A DNA stretch of 52,542 bases from assembly GCA_017525505.1 (NCBI GenBank), contig JAFXSR010000065.1:1-52542 (forward strand), in the 5' to 3' direction. The notes under the pieces are model-generated. The model made no database searches and was not told the DNA's origin. It was given only the letters and a program-made list of their open reading frames with translations. Each line of letters opens with the position of its first letter. Positions within the stretch are counted from its first letter, which is position 1. Below are positions 42,306 to 50,349 of the stretch, one piece after another. The stretch is from Bacteroidales bacterium. GTDB taxonomy: Bacteria; Bacteroidota; Bacteroidia; Bacteroidales; WCHB1-69. Made by a program: the position numbers and the translations under genes.

Positions 42306-42426
42306 TGGCATCGAAGATGCCACATTTCAGTAACCCCAGACGGAAGTCTGGGGTGGAGATGCGTAACGTACGCATCCACTGCGGTGCGCTATGAACTTGC
42401 GCCAAAGCACCGAATTGACACACCGC
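42306..42426 (+). repeat. Multi-hairpin element, most complete copy (four stems)
   Basis: H1 TGGCATC-GAA-GATGCCA (42306-42322); spacer TTTCAGTAA; H2 CCCCAGACGGAAGTCTGGGG (42334-42353, perfect 8-bp stem, loop GGAA); H3 GATGCGTA-ACG-TACGCATC (42358-42376, perfect 8-bp stem); outer stem GCGGTG/CACCGC (42381-42386, 42421-42426). Its 3' third aligns with the element at 16933. It lies about 105 bp upstream of a tRNA gene, with no gene between. Confidence 0.85.
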
Positions 42427-42505
42427 AAAATGGACTCGTCTTAGCAAATGAATCTATGGATAATGAAAAAAACATTTTGCTGATGAAGGGTATTGATTTT
42501 TTTTG

Positions 42506-42513
42506 TAATTTTG
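42506..42513 (+). promoter_or_regulatory. -7 element upstream of the tRNA gene
   Basis: TAATTTTG, 19 nt before the tRNA 5' end, so transcription would start a few bases upstream of the mature tRNA. Confidence 0.45.
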
Positions 42514-42532
42514 CAGCCGCTTTTTAAAGGCA

Positions 42533-42606
42533 GGTCCCATAGCTCAGTTGGTTAGAGCAGCTGACTCATAATCAGCGGGTCCTTGGTTCGAGCCCGAGTG
42601 GGACCA
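42533..42606 (+). tRNA. tRNA with CAU anticodon, probably tRNA-Ile2
   Basis: 74 nt, full cloverleaf: acceptor GGTCCCA/TGGGACC, D-arm GCTCAGTTGGTTAGAGC, anticodon arm GCTGA-CTCATAA-TCAGC (anticodon CAT), T-arm with GGTTCGAGCC. No CCA is encoded beyond the discriminator A. The body resembles known tRNA-Ile2 (GAGCAG..CTCATAA) more than the second CAU tRNA at 50088, which resembles elongator Met. Ile2 would need TilS to make lysidine at C34. Elongator Met is the alternative. Confidence 0.75.
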
Positions 42607-42614
42607 CAAAAAAA

Positions 42615-42642
42615 ACTCCACGTTCCGTGGAGTTTTTTTTTA
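42615..42642 (+). terminator. Intrinsic terminator after the tRNA
   Basis: Perfect 8-bp stem ACTCCACG/CGTGGAGT with loop TTC (42615-42633), followed by a T-run to 42642. Confidence 0.85.
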
Positions 42643-42654
42643 TAATTCAAGAAA

Positions 42655-42668
42655 TTTGTGTACATTTG
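42655..42668 (+). promoter_or_regulatory. Promoter upstream of the DUF362 gene
   Basis: TTTGTG followed directly by TACATTTG, about 55 nt before the ATG at 42724. Same extended form as at 433 and 4547. Confidence 0.45.
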
Positions 42669-42723
42669 CATTTTATATACATATAATATCAAATTTTATT
42701 AATCCTCTTTTAATCAGAAAAGT

Positions 42724-43830
42724 ATGAAGAAATTTTTCCTCTTAGCCGTGATGATTCCCGCAATCTTTTTCTGCGCTTGCCAGAACAAAAACACTAACAA
42801 CGTCGAAGAAGACACCACGCCTGCTTCCGATGTGTATTTCACCGAAAACATTTCGCCCGAAGGCGTTATGCAACTTTTTGAATATCTGAAAGATAGTGTA
42901 AAAGGAAATGTCGGCATCAAGGTCCATTTCGGCGAGGACGGAAACACCTATTTTGTGCCTGCCACTATGGTAGAACCTTTATGCAAAGCCTTGGACGCCA
43001 CACTGATAGAGACCAATGTGGCTTACAAAGGCCGTCGTTCGCAAACCGACACCCACATTGAGTTGGCCCGTGACCATGGTTTCACTTTCGCTCCCATTGA
43101 CATCCTGGATGCCGATGGCGACGTGGAAGTCCCCATTGAGGGCGGCAAACAGTTCAAGAGCGCTTTTCTTGGCAAAAACATTGACAAATACGAGACCATC
43201 ATCTATTTCACTCATTTCAAAGGACATGGTCGTTGCGGTTTCGGTGGCTGTATCAAGAATGCCGCTATGGGCATGGCAACTCCAAGGGGCAAAAAAGCCA
43301 TGCACAGCAGCGATTTCCCCGAAGTGGTGGCTTCCAACTGCACCGCCTGCAACGCTTGCACCTACGACTGTCCAGTAGATGCCATCACCATCACCGACAA
43401 AGGCCCCGTGATTGACCGCGAGAAATGTATCGGCTGTGGCAAGTGCATCTCCACATGTCCTCACGATGCCATCGTACCGGCCTCCGACTCGCTGAGAAAC
43501 GAGCGTTTTATCGAAGGTCTTGTGGAATATGCCAAAGCCGCCACACAAAACCACAACAACATTTATTTCAATTTTGTGATCAACTTGTCACCCACCTGCG
43601 ACTGTGGCAGCCATCCTGAAAAGCCCTTCTGCGAAAACATCGGCATTCTGCTGTCCACTGACATTGTCGCCATCGAGGCTGCCGCCCAAGACTTGGTCAA
43701 CCAAGCCACCAACAGCAAAGACGCCTTTCTGGATGTGAACAAAATCAGCGGTCAATATCAAATTGACTATGCCGAAAAGCTGGGTATGGGCAACAAGAAA
43801 TACAACCTGATTAATATCGACAAAAAATAA
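42724..43830 (+). CDS. DUF362 lipoprotein with two [4Fe-4S] ferredoxin motifs
   Basis: 368 aa. N-terminus has a positively charged start, hydrophobic core and lipobox-like FFCACQN, so a lipoprotein is predicted. DUF362 region: VKGNVGIKVHFGEDGNTYFV and a His-containing IIYFTHFKGHGRCGFGGCIKN. Two cluster motifs follow: CTACNACTYDCP and CIGCGKCISTCP (each CxxCxxCxxxCP), with extra Cys in TCDCGSHPEKPFC. A ferredoxin on a Sec-type lipoprotein signal is unusual; no Arg-Arg Tat motif is present. Redox role unknown. The thioredoxin reductase gene begins 1 nt after its stop, suggesting a shared transcript. Confidence 0.8.
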   Translation: MKKFFLLAVMIPAIFFCACQNKNTNNVEEDTTPASDVYFTENISPEGVMQLFEYLKDSVKGNVGIKVHFGEDGNTYFVPATMVEPLCKALDATLIETNVAYKGRRSQTDTHIELARDHGFTFAPIDILDADGDVEVPIEGGKQFKSAFLGKNIDKYETIIYFTHFKGHGRCGFGGCIKNAAMGMATPRGKKAMHSSDFPEVVASNCTACNACTYDCPVDAITITDKGPVIDREKCIGCGKCISTCPHDAIVPASDSLRNERFIEGLVEYAKAATQNHNNIYFNFVINLSPTCDCGSHPEKPFCENIGILLSTDIVAIEAAAQDLVNQATNSKDAFLDVNKISGQYQIDYAEKLGMGNKKYNLINIDKK

Positions 43831-43831
43831 C

Positions 43832-44767
43832 ATGGAAAACATTAAGTGTCTTATCATTGGATCCGGCCCCGCCGGCTATACCGCAGGAATATACGCTTCA
43901 CGCGCGGGTCTGAGGCCCGTCATCATTGAGGGCATGCAGCCCGGTGGTCAGCTGACCATCACCAGCGAGGTAGAGAACTTTCCTGGCTATCCCAAGGGAC
44001 AGTCCGGCCCGAACATCATGGACGACATCCGCCAGCAGAGTCTCAACGCCGGCAGTGACATCCGCCAAGGCATGGTCACGAGCGTTGACTTTTCAAAAAG
44101 ACCTTTCCGCTGCGTAGTAGATGAAGAGCACGAAATCATGGCCGAAACCGTCATCATCGCCACGGGTGCCACCGCCCGCTGGTTAGGCTTGGAAAGCGAG
44201 GAACAATACCGCGGTTTCGGGGTGTCGGCCTGCGCCACCTGCGACGGCAACTTCTTCCGTGGCCGTACCGTGGCCGTTATCGGTGGCGGTGACACCGCCC
44301 TTGAGGAGGCCATGTACTTGTCCAACCTCTGCGCTAAGGTATATCTGGTACACCGCCGCGACGCCTTCCGCGCCTCACAAGCCATGCAGGACAAGGTCTT
44401 CAAAAAAGAAAACATCGACATCCAATGGAATAGCATTCCCGTGGAAGTGTTGGGCGAAAAGAAGGGCTTCGTGAAAAGTGTTACCGGACTGAAGCTCGCT
44501 GATACCAAGGACAAAAGCGAGCGCGTATTGTCTTTGGACGGTATCTTTGTCGCTATAGGTGTGACCCCTGTGACCGAGCTGTTCAAAGGTCAAATCGAGT
44601 TGGATGCGCAGGGCTATATCATCACCGACAAGGGTGGTCGCACCAATGTGCCGGGCGTTTTCGCCGCCGGCGATGTGCAAGACCCTCACTACCGCCAGGC
44701 GATTACCGCCGCCGCATCAGGCTGCATCGCCGCTGTGGAAGCTGAAAGATTTCTGAATCAAAACTAA
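43832..44767 (+). CDS. trxB: Thioredoxin reductase
   Basis: 311 aa. NADPH-dependent flavoenzyme that reduces thioredoxin. FAD site [16 protein letters not shown] (about 10-25), redox site CATCDGNFF (about residues 132-140, CxxC = CATC), NADPH site [18 protein letters not shown] and HRRDAFRA, and C-terminal FAD motif [20 protein letters not shown]. Length normal. Starts 1 nt after the DUF362 gene. It could supply reducing power to the TlpA-like system and to cytosolic thiols, but that is general expectation rather than something visible here. The sufB gene follows after 80 nt. Confidence 0.97.
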   Translation: MENIKCLIIGSGPAGYTAGIYASRAGLRPVIIEGMQPGGQLTITSEVENFPGYPKGQSGPNIMDDIRQQSLNAGSDIRQGMVTSVDFSKRPFRCVVDEEHEIMAETVIIATGATARWLGLESEEQYRGFGVSACATCDGNFFRGRTVAVIGGGDTALEEAMYLSNLCAKVYLVHRRDAFRASQAMQDKVFKKENIDIQWNSIPVEVLGEKKGFVKSVTGLKLADTKDKSERVLSLDGIFVAIGVTPVTELFKGQIELDAQGYIITDKGGRTNVPGVFAAGDVQDPHYRQAITAAASGCIAAVEAERFLNQN

Positions 44768-44847
44768 ACAAAAATAGTGAAAGCTTATCCTCTTTCACCC
44801 TACGTACAAAGGGGAGAGAAATTCCCCCTTTCAAAACTGAATTTCCT

Positions 44848-46290
44848 ATGGCTAAGAACCAAAAGCAAATAGAAGAAATCACTAATAAAGACTACGAATA
44901 CGGCTTTGTCTCCGACATTGATGTGGAGGAATTCCCAAAAGGTTTGAACGAAGACATTGTCCGCCTCATTTCCCAAAGGAAAAACGAACCCGACTGGCTG
45001 CTGGAATTCCGTCTCAAGGCCTTCCGGCACTGGCAAACCCTGAAAGAACCCGAGTGGGGACATCTTTCTTTCAAGAGACCCAACTATCAGGATATTATCT
45101 ATTTAGCTATTCCCAAAAAGAAAAAAGAACTGTCCAGCATGGATGAAGTCGATCCCGAACTGGTGAAAACCTTCAACAAGCTGGGCATCTCTTTGGAAGA
45201 GCAAAAACAGCTGTCTGGAGTGGCCGTGGACGCTGTCATCGACTCAGTATCCGTCAAGACCACCTTCTCAGAAACTCTTGAGAAAGAAGGCATTCTGTTC
45301 TGCTCTTTCGGCGAAGCCATCCAAAAATATCCTGACTTAGTCAGGAAATATTTGGGATCTGTGGTTCCCGCCACCGACAACTTTTACGCGGCACTCAACT
45401 CGGCGGTCTTCAGCGAAGGCTCCTTCTGCTACATTCCCAAGGGCGTGCGCTGCCCTATCGAGCTTTCGACATATTTCCGTATCAATGCGGCCAACACCGG
45501 CCAGTTTGAGCGCACCCTGCTCATTGCCGACGAAGGCGCATACGTGAGCTACATGGAAGGCTGTACCGCTCCGCAACGAGATGAAAACCAGCTTCATGCA
45601 GCGGTAGTAGAGCTAATAGCCCTGAAAGACGCAGAGATCAAATATTCCACCGTCCAAAACTGGTACCCTGGTGACAAAAATGGCAATGGCGGTATCTATA
45701 ACTTGGTGACCAAAAGAGGTTTGTGCGAGGAAAATGCCAAGATTTCATGGACACAGGTCGAAACAGGTTCCGCCATCACCTGGAAATACCCTGGCTGTGT
45801 ACTCCGTGGCGACAATTCCGTCGGAGAATTCTACTCGGTGGCCGTCACCAACAATTTCCAGCAGGCTGACACAGGTACCAAAATGATCCATATCGGCAAG
45901 AACACCCGCAGTCTGATTGTCTCGAAAGGCATCTCCGCTGGCAAAAGCCAGAACAGCTACCGTGGTCTGGTAAAGGTGAACAAGCAGGCTGAGAACAGCC
46001 GCAACTTCTCGCAGTGCGACTCGCTGCTGATGGGCGACCAATGCGGTGCCCATACCTGGCCTTATATCGAGTGCCACAACAAATCATCGGTCATGGAGCA
46101 CGAGGCCACTACCTCTAAAATCTCCGACGACCAGCTGTTTTACTGTCAGCAGCGCGGCATTGACAAGGAAAGCGCCATCAGCCTGATTGTCAATGGTTAT
46201 GCCAAGGAAGTGCTCAAAAAGCTCCCCATGGAGTTTGCTGTCGAAGCGCAGAAACTGCTGAGTATCAGCCTAGAAGGAAGCATTGGGTAA
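44848..46290 (+). CDS. sufB: SufB, Fe-S cluster assembly scaffold subunit
   Basis: 480 aa. Part of the SufBCD complex that assembles [Fe-S] clusters in the cytoplasm. Motifs: [80 protein letters not shown] and [15 protein letters not shown]. Both length and order fit SufB rather than SufD. Oddity: sufC and sufD do not follow; only RidA and ABC-F genes come next, although sufBCD is usually contiguous in this phylum. The gene's last bases are followed by TTGACAG-type simple repeats. Confidence 0.93.
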   Translation: MAKNQKQIEEITNKDYEYGFVSDIDVEEFPKGLNEDIVRLISQRKNEPDWLLEFRLKAFRHWQTLKEPEWGHLSFKRPNYQDIIYLAIPKKKKELSSMDEVDPELVKTFNKLGISLEEQKQLSGVAVDAVIDSVSVKTTFSETLEKEGILFCSFGEAIQKYPDLVRKYLGSVVPATDNFYAALNSAVFSEGSFCYIPKGVRCPIELSTYFRINAANTGQFERTLLIADEGAYVSYMEGCTAPQRDENQLHAAVVELIALKDAEIKYSTVQNWYPGDKNGNGGIYNLVTKRGLCEENAKISWTQVETGSAITWKYPGCVLRGDNSVGEFYSVAVTNNFQQADTGTKMIHIGKNTRSLIVSKGISAGKSQNSYRGLVKVNKQAENSRNFSQCDSLLMGDQCGAHTWPYIECHNKSSVMEHEATTSKISDDQLFYCQQRGIDKESAISLIVNGYAKEVLKKLPMEFAVEAQKLLSISLEGSIG

Positions 46291-46330
46291 AGTTGACAGT
46301 TGACAGTTAACAGTTGATGGCAGGTTGTTT
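46291..46330. repeat. TTGACAG simple repeat after sufB
   Basis: AGTTGACAGTTGACAGTTAA and a related unit follow the sufB stop immediately. Low complexity. Confidence 0.55.
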
Positions 46331-46361
46331 GAGTATAGAATATTAAAGATTATAATAAGTT

Positions 46362-46415
46362 ACCTCGAAGAGGTTAAATTTCATTAACCCCACATAAGCG
46401 CAGCGCAATGTGGGG
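46362..46415 (+). repeat. Multi-hairpin element (short single copy)
   Basis: H1 ACCTC-GAA-GAGGT (46362-46374), spacer TTTCATTAA, H2 CCCCACAT/ATGTGGGG (46388-46395, 46408-46415) with an inner GCG-CAG-CGC. It ends 27 nt before the ridA start, so it would lie in that gene's leader. Confidence 0.8.
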
Positions 46416-46442
46416 GATATCAAAAAATAAAAAAAAACAACT

Positions 46443-46817
46443 ATGAAGAAAGTAATCCACACAGACAACGCACCCAAGGCTGTGGGTCCATACAGCCAAG
46501 CTATTGAAGCTAACGGAATGTTATTCATCTCTGGTCAGATTCCCGTTGACCCCGCCACTGGCAAGATGCCCGAAGGCATTGAGGCTCAGACCGAACAGGT
46601 GATGAAGAACATCGAAGCCATACTGAAAGAGGCTGGTTACACCTTCGACAATGTCATCAAATCCACCTGCTTGTTGAGCGACATCGCTTATTTCAAGCCC
46701 ATGAACGAGGTATATGCCAAATATTATACCGTGAATCCTCCGGCAAGAGCCGCTTTCGCTGTGAAAGACCTGCCACTGGGCGCTTTGGTAGAGATTGAAA
46801 CCATCGCCGTTAAATAA
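46443..46817 (+). CDS. ridA: RidA family enamine/imine deaminase
   Basis: Hydrolyses reactive 2-aminoacrylate and related enamines made by PLP enzymes. 124 aa with the family pattern: DNAPKAVGPYSQAIEANGML, ISGQIPVDPATGKMP, VIKSTCLLSDIAYFKPMNEV and the conserved Arg in NPPARAAFAVKDLPLGALVE with a terminal Glu in IETIAVK. Trimeric cytoplasmic protein. A hairpin element lies directly in front of it. The ABC-F gene follows after 41 nt. Confidence 0.95.
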   Translation: MKKVIHTDNAPKAVGPYSQAIEANGMLFISGQIPVDPATGKMPEGIEAQTEQVMKNIEAILKEAGYTFDNVIKSTCLLSDIAYFKPMNEVYAKYYTVNPPARAAFAVKDLPLGALVEIETIAVK

Positions 46818-46858
46818 TTAAGGCATAACATCGTTTATTATTTGAATCTCATCTTCTG

Positions 46859-48760
46859 ATGAACTATTTGACCGTCGAGAAACTGTCAAAAAGCGTCGGA
46901 GAGAAAGAGTTGTTCTCCGAAATCACCTTCGGTCTTGAAAAAGGCCAGAAGACAGCGTTGATTGCGCGCAACGGTACCGGCAAGAGCACCCTGCTCAATA
47001 TCATAGCAGGTTATGACACACCCGACAGCGGGCAGGTGGTCATCCGAAATGATATTACCGTGTCCTATCTGCCTCAGATGGACCGTTTTGCAGACAACTT
47101 TTCCGTGCTGGATGCTATTTTTGATGCACAAACACCAACCATACAGGCAATTAAAGAGTACGAATCTTGTATGCTGATGGCAGAAAACGGTCAAGACAAT
47201 CCCGAAACACACCTACGCCTGCAGAAAGCTATCCTGGAAATGGACCGTCTGCAGGCTTGGGATTTTGAGTCCAAAGCCAAAGAAATACTCTCTCGCTTTG
47301 GCATTCACGACATCTTCAAGAATGTCAATGAGTTATCAGGAGGACAACGCAAAAAAGCGGCCCTTGCCAAAACCCTGATTGCCGACACCGACCTCCTGAT
47401 TCTGGATGAGCCCACCAACCACTTGGATGTGGAAATGATCGAATGGCTGGAGAATTACCTGAAAGCCGCCAACGTGACGCTGCTCATGGTCACCCACGAC
47501 CGTTATTTTCTCGACCAAGTATGCAATGACATCATCGAATTGGATCACGGGCAGTTGTACCATTATCGCGGCAAATACGACTACTTCGTGGAGAAGAAGG
47601 CCGAACGCCTGGCCAATGCCGCAGCGGAAAACGAGAAACTGCGACAACTGTTCCGCAAGGAACTGGAATGGGTACATACCTCTCCGCAAGCCCGTACCAC
47701 CAAAGCCAGGGCCCGAATCAACGCCTTCGAGGAACTCAAAAAAGAAGTCAGCAAAACCCCCGAACAGAAGCAGGAGGGTTTTAAAGTACGCACCGAGCGT
47801 TTAGGAAACAAAATATTGGAAATCAACAATCTGGATTTCGCTTATCCCGACAATGTGCTCTTGAATGATTTCTCTTACATCTTTAAAAAAGGAGAAAAAT
47901 GCGGCATCGTCGGACCCAACGGAACGGGTAAGAGTACTTTCCTGAAGCTGATCATGGGCGAATTGCAAGCCGATGGCGGCAAAATCACCCCTGGTTTGAC
48001 CATCCAGTTCGGTTATTTCTCGCAGGACGGCCTCCCCTACTCCGGCAACAAACGCATCATCGACTTGGTGAAGGAGCAGGCGGAAGTCATCCGTATGGAC
48101 AACGGCAACTACATGGGTGCCTCGCAGTTCCTGAATCACTTCGGCTTCAAATACGAGCAGCAATACACTTATTATGAAGACCTTAGCGGTGGTGAAAAAC
48201 GCAAACTGCACCTGCTTATCACCCTGCTGAAAAATCCTAATTTTCTGATATTAGACGAGCCCACCAACGATTTCGACATTGACACCCTGAATCTGTTGGA
48301 AGACTTTCTGGAAAACTACACCGGCTGCATTCTGATGGTATCGCACGACCGTTGGTTCATGAACAAGCTGGTGGACCACATTTTTGTATTTGAAGGCCAC
48401 GGCAAGATCAAGGACTATTACGGCAACTACACAGAATATCGTCTGGAGAAGGACAAAGAACTGAAACTGCAGAAGCGCATCGCCAAAATCAATTCGCCTG
48501 CGGCAACGGAAGAGAGCAAGGGCAAGCCTGCCCGCGCCACAAACCCGAACAAAATGACCTTCAAAGAACGCAAGGAATTCGAAACTTTGGAGTTGGAAAT
48601 CGAACAATTGGAAAAAGAAAAAGCCTCGCTCATCGAGAAGATGAACAGCGGTGTCGGCAGCCCGCAGGAGCTCACCGACTGGAGCCACCGCTACCAGGAG
48701 GTAGAAACCTCTCTGGATGAAAAGTCCATGCGGTGGCTGGAACTGTCTGAGAAAGAGTAG
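46859..48760 (+). CDS. ABC-F family ATPase (Uup-like)
   Basis: 633 aa with two ATP-binding modules and no membrane segment. Module 1: ARNGTGKST (Walker A), LSGGQRKKAALAK, LLILDEPTNHLDVEMIEWLE. Module 2: GPNGTGKSTFLKL, LSGGEKRKLHLL, FLILDEPTNDFDIDTLNLLE. The linker has charged helices (PQARTTKARARINAFEELKK). The C-terminal 90 residues form a coiled coil (FKERKEFETLELEIEQLEKE), as in Uup. ABC-F proteins act on ribosomes, or for Uup affect DNA precise excision and ribosome biogenesis. No resistance context is visible. Between its stop and 49059 only a short non-credible frame is seen. Confidence 0.9.
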   Translation: MNYLTVEKLSKSVGEKELFSEITFGLEKGQKTALIARNGTGKSTLLNIIAGYDTPDSGQVVIRNDITVSYLPQMDRFADNFSVLDAIFDAQTPTIQAIKEYESCMLMAENGQDNPETHLRLQKAILEMDRLQAWDFESKAKEILSRFGIHDIFKNVNELSGGQRKKAALAKTLIADTDLLILDEPTNHLDVEMIEWLENYLKAANVTLLMVTHDRYFLDQVCNDIIELDHGQLYHYRGKYDYFVEKKAERLANAAAENEKLRQLFRKELEWVHTSPQARTTKARARINAFEELKKEVSKTPEQKQEGFKVRTERLGNKILEINNLDFAYPDNVLLNDFSYIFKKGEKCGIVGPNGTGKSTFLKLIMGELQADGGKITPGLTIQFGYFSQDGLPYSGNKRIIDLVKEQAEVIRMDNGNYMGASQFLNHFGFKYEQQYTYYEDLSGGEKRKLHLLITLLKNPNFLILDEPTNDFDIDTLNLLEDFLENYTGCILMVSHDRWFMNKLVDHIFVFEGHGKIKDYYGNYTEYRLEKDKELKLQKRIAKINSPAATEESKGKPARATNPNKMTFKERKEFETLELEIEQLEKEKASLIEKMNSGVGSPQELTDWSHRYQEVETSLDEKSMRWLELSEKE

Positions 48761-49059
48761 TATGGCAACCTGTCTTCCGAATTGGACGGCCACCTGGTGT
48801 AGAGGAACGGCAAAATCAACATTCTCTATTTGTGTGCTACTTGATGACATGGACAACTGGGAACTAACAAGACCAGATGGTGTTTGGGAGAAAGCTATCG
48901 AAGAATATTGGTGTATGGTATCGCTGCTGGTGCAAGCAAAAAGGGGCTAACAGCCAACTCTGCAATACTTTATATTTTCAAGTATGATTTTATCATATTT
49001 AATATTGAATTATTTTTCATTTTTTAAGAATAAAATTTCACTTGTATTGTTTTTTTATG

Positions 49060-49067
49060 TATTTTTG
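49060..49067 (+). promoter_or_regulatory. -7 element upstream of the nuclease gene
   Basis: TATTTTTG, 26 nt before the ATG at 49094, within AT-rich DNA. Confidence 0.5.
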
Positions 49068-49093
49068 CACCTGAAAAAACAAAACAAGTTATC

Positions 49094-49969
49094 ATGTTGA
49101 CACCTTACAAATATTTCAGTCCCGTAACGGACATCACTTTCCGGAAAGTCTTCGGGGAACACATTGACCTGGCAGCCAGCCTGCTCAAAGCCTTCCTGCC
49201 TTTGGAGGATGGGCGTGTCATCACCGACATACAGTATGTGCCGCCCGAAATGATGCCCGAGAACCCGTTGCGCAAGAACAGCATCGTGGATGTGCGATGC
49301 GAGGACTCTGCCGGAACCACCTTTCTCGTAGAGATGCAACTCAACTGGGACAGCGACTTTATGCAGCGGGTGGTCTTCAACACCTCCAAAGCATACGTCA
49401 AACAATTGGACAAGGGCAAGCCTTTCCACTTGCTTCAGCCCGTCTATTCCCTCAACTTCGTACAAGGAGACCTGCACAAAGGGCTCAGCGAGTGGTATCA
49501 TCCATACCAACTTGTCCATGTCTATCACTCCGACCGTGTCTTCGACGGACTCAGCATCGTCTTTGCCGAGATGGGCAAATACCAGCAACTGGAAGTGAAA
49601 GGCCATACCAAGAAGGATTTGTGGATGCGGTACTTCACCGAGATGACCGAGAAAACCCGGAAGCCCGCCCCGGAACTGCTTGCCGACCCCGAGGTGGCCA
49701 AAGCCATCGAACTGCTGGAGGTCATCAACTATAACGAGGCGGAACAGGAAATCTACGACCGCTACTGGGATGCGGTGAGCGTGGAGGCCACCTGGAAAAG
49801 CATCGGATGGCGCGACGGGGAAAAAGCCGGTGTGGAAAAAGGCCTGGCGCAAGGGCGCGCCGACGAAAAACGCCAACTCGCCCTGAATATGCTTGCGGAA
49901 GGGTTCGAACCAGCTGTCGTCGCAAAGATTACAAGCTTAACCATAGAAGAAATCCAAAAGATGGCCTAA
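49094..49969 (+). CDS. PD-(D/E)XK nuclease family transposase-like protein (Rpn/PDDEXK_2 type)
   Basis: 291 aa, complete. N-terminal motif LTPYKYFSPVTDITFRKVFG is typical of the family. Nuclease core: Asp in NSIVDVRCEDSAGTTFLVEM with the E-x-Q of VEMQ (D...ExQ variant of PD-(D/E)XK). The rest (YHPYQLVHVYHSDRVFDGLS, then WMRYFTEMTEKTRKPAPELL) matches the fragment at 2-427 closely. Ends in a charged Gly/Glu/Lys-rich tail and a helical repeat-like motif (LNMLAEGFEPAVVAKITSLT). Its own promoter and a downstream hairpin suggest a monocistronic gene. Family members promote recombination and occur in many related copies per genome; a domestic function is unknown. Confidence 0.85.
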   Translation: MLTPYKYFSPVTDITFRKVFGEHIDLAASLLKAFLPLEDGRVITDIQYVPPEMMPENPLRKNSIVDVRCEDSAGTTFLVEMQLNWDSDFMQRVVFNTSKAYVKQLDKGKPFHLLQPVYSLNFVQGDLHKGLSEWYHPYQLVHVYHSDRVFDGLSIVFAEMGKYQQLEVKGHTKKDLWMRYFTEMTEKTRKPAPELLADPEVAKAIELLEVINYNEAEQEIYDRYWDAVSVEATWKSIGWRDGEKAGVEKGLAQGRADEKRQLALNMLAEGFEPAVVAKITSLTIEEIQKMA

Positions 49970-50050
49970 AACGCGTGAGGATAACCCGTCAGCTTTATCT
50001 TCACAAAGATTAACAACAGCCATACGGGATTTTAAGTTCAGTTAATAAGA

Positions 50051-50076
50051 AAAGCCCTGCTCTCGCAAGGCTTTTT
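50051..50076. terminator. Bidirectional hairpin between nuclease gene and tRNA-Met
   Basis: Stem AAAGCC(C)TGC/GCA(A)GGCTTT with loop TCTC (50051-50073) and T-runs on both strands. Positioned to end both the plus-strand nuclease transcript and the minus-strand tRNA transcript. Confidence 0.7.
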
Positions 50077-50087
50077 CTTTCCGTGTG

Positions 50088-50161
50088 TGGCGGGATCGAG
50101 AGTTGAACTCGAGACCTCCGGGTTATGAATCCGACGCTCTAACCAACTGAGCTACCCCGCC
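50088..50161 (-). tRNA. tRNA-Met (CAU), elongator type
   Basis: 74 nt on the minus strand: acceptor GGCGGGG/TCCCGCC (one G-U), D-arm GCTCAGTTGGTTAGAGC, anticodon loop TTCATAA (CAT), T-arm with GAGTTCAACTC. No CCA encoded. The body resembles elongator tRNA-Met of other bacteria (GGCGG..., GAGCGT..TTCATA). Initiator type is excluded by the paired first acceptor base. Ile2 is the alternative. Confidence 0.85.
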
Positions 50162-50349
50162 GTTTTTTTTGAGGTTGCAAAAATACAACTTTTTTCAATA
50201 CGTACAACAGCTATTTGAATTTTTTTTATTTTGCAGTCAAAATTTTGTGTTTTACGACCTTGCAGTCAAAAATAACTTACATTATAATGATGAGTGTTGG
50301 TCAACAGCTCACCATTATGGAACATCTACTGCATGTCATTACTATTTCT

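Noticed and set aside
48717..48950. 77-aa frame after the ABC-F gene
   Set aside because: Overlaps the end of the ABC-F gene in another frame, shows no family resemblance and no promoter. A decayed gene remnant around 48850-48950 cannot be excluded.
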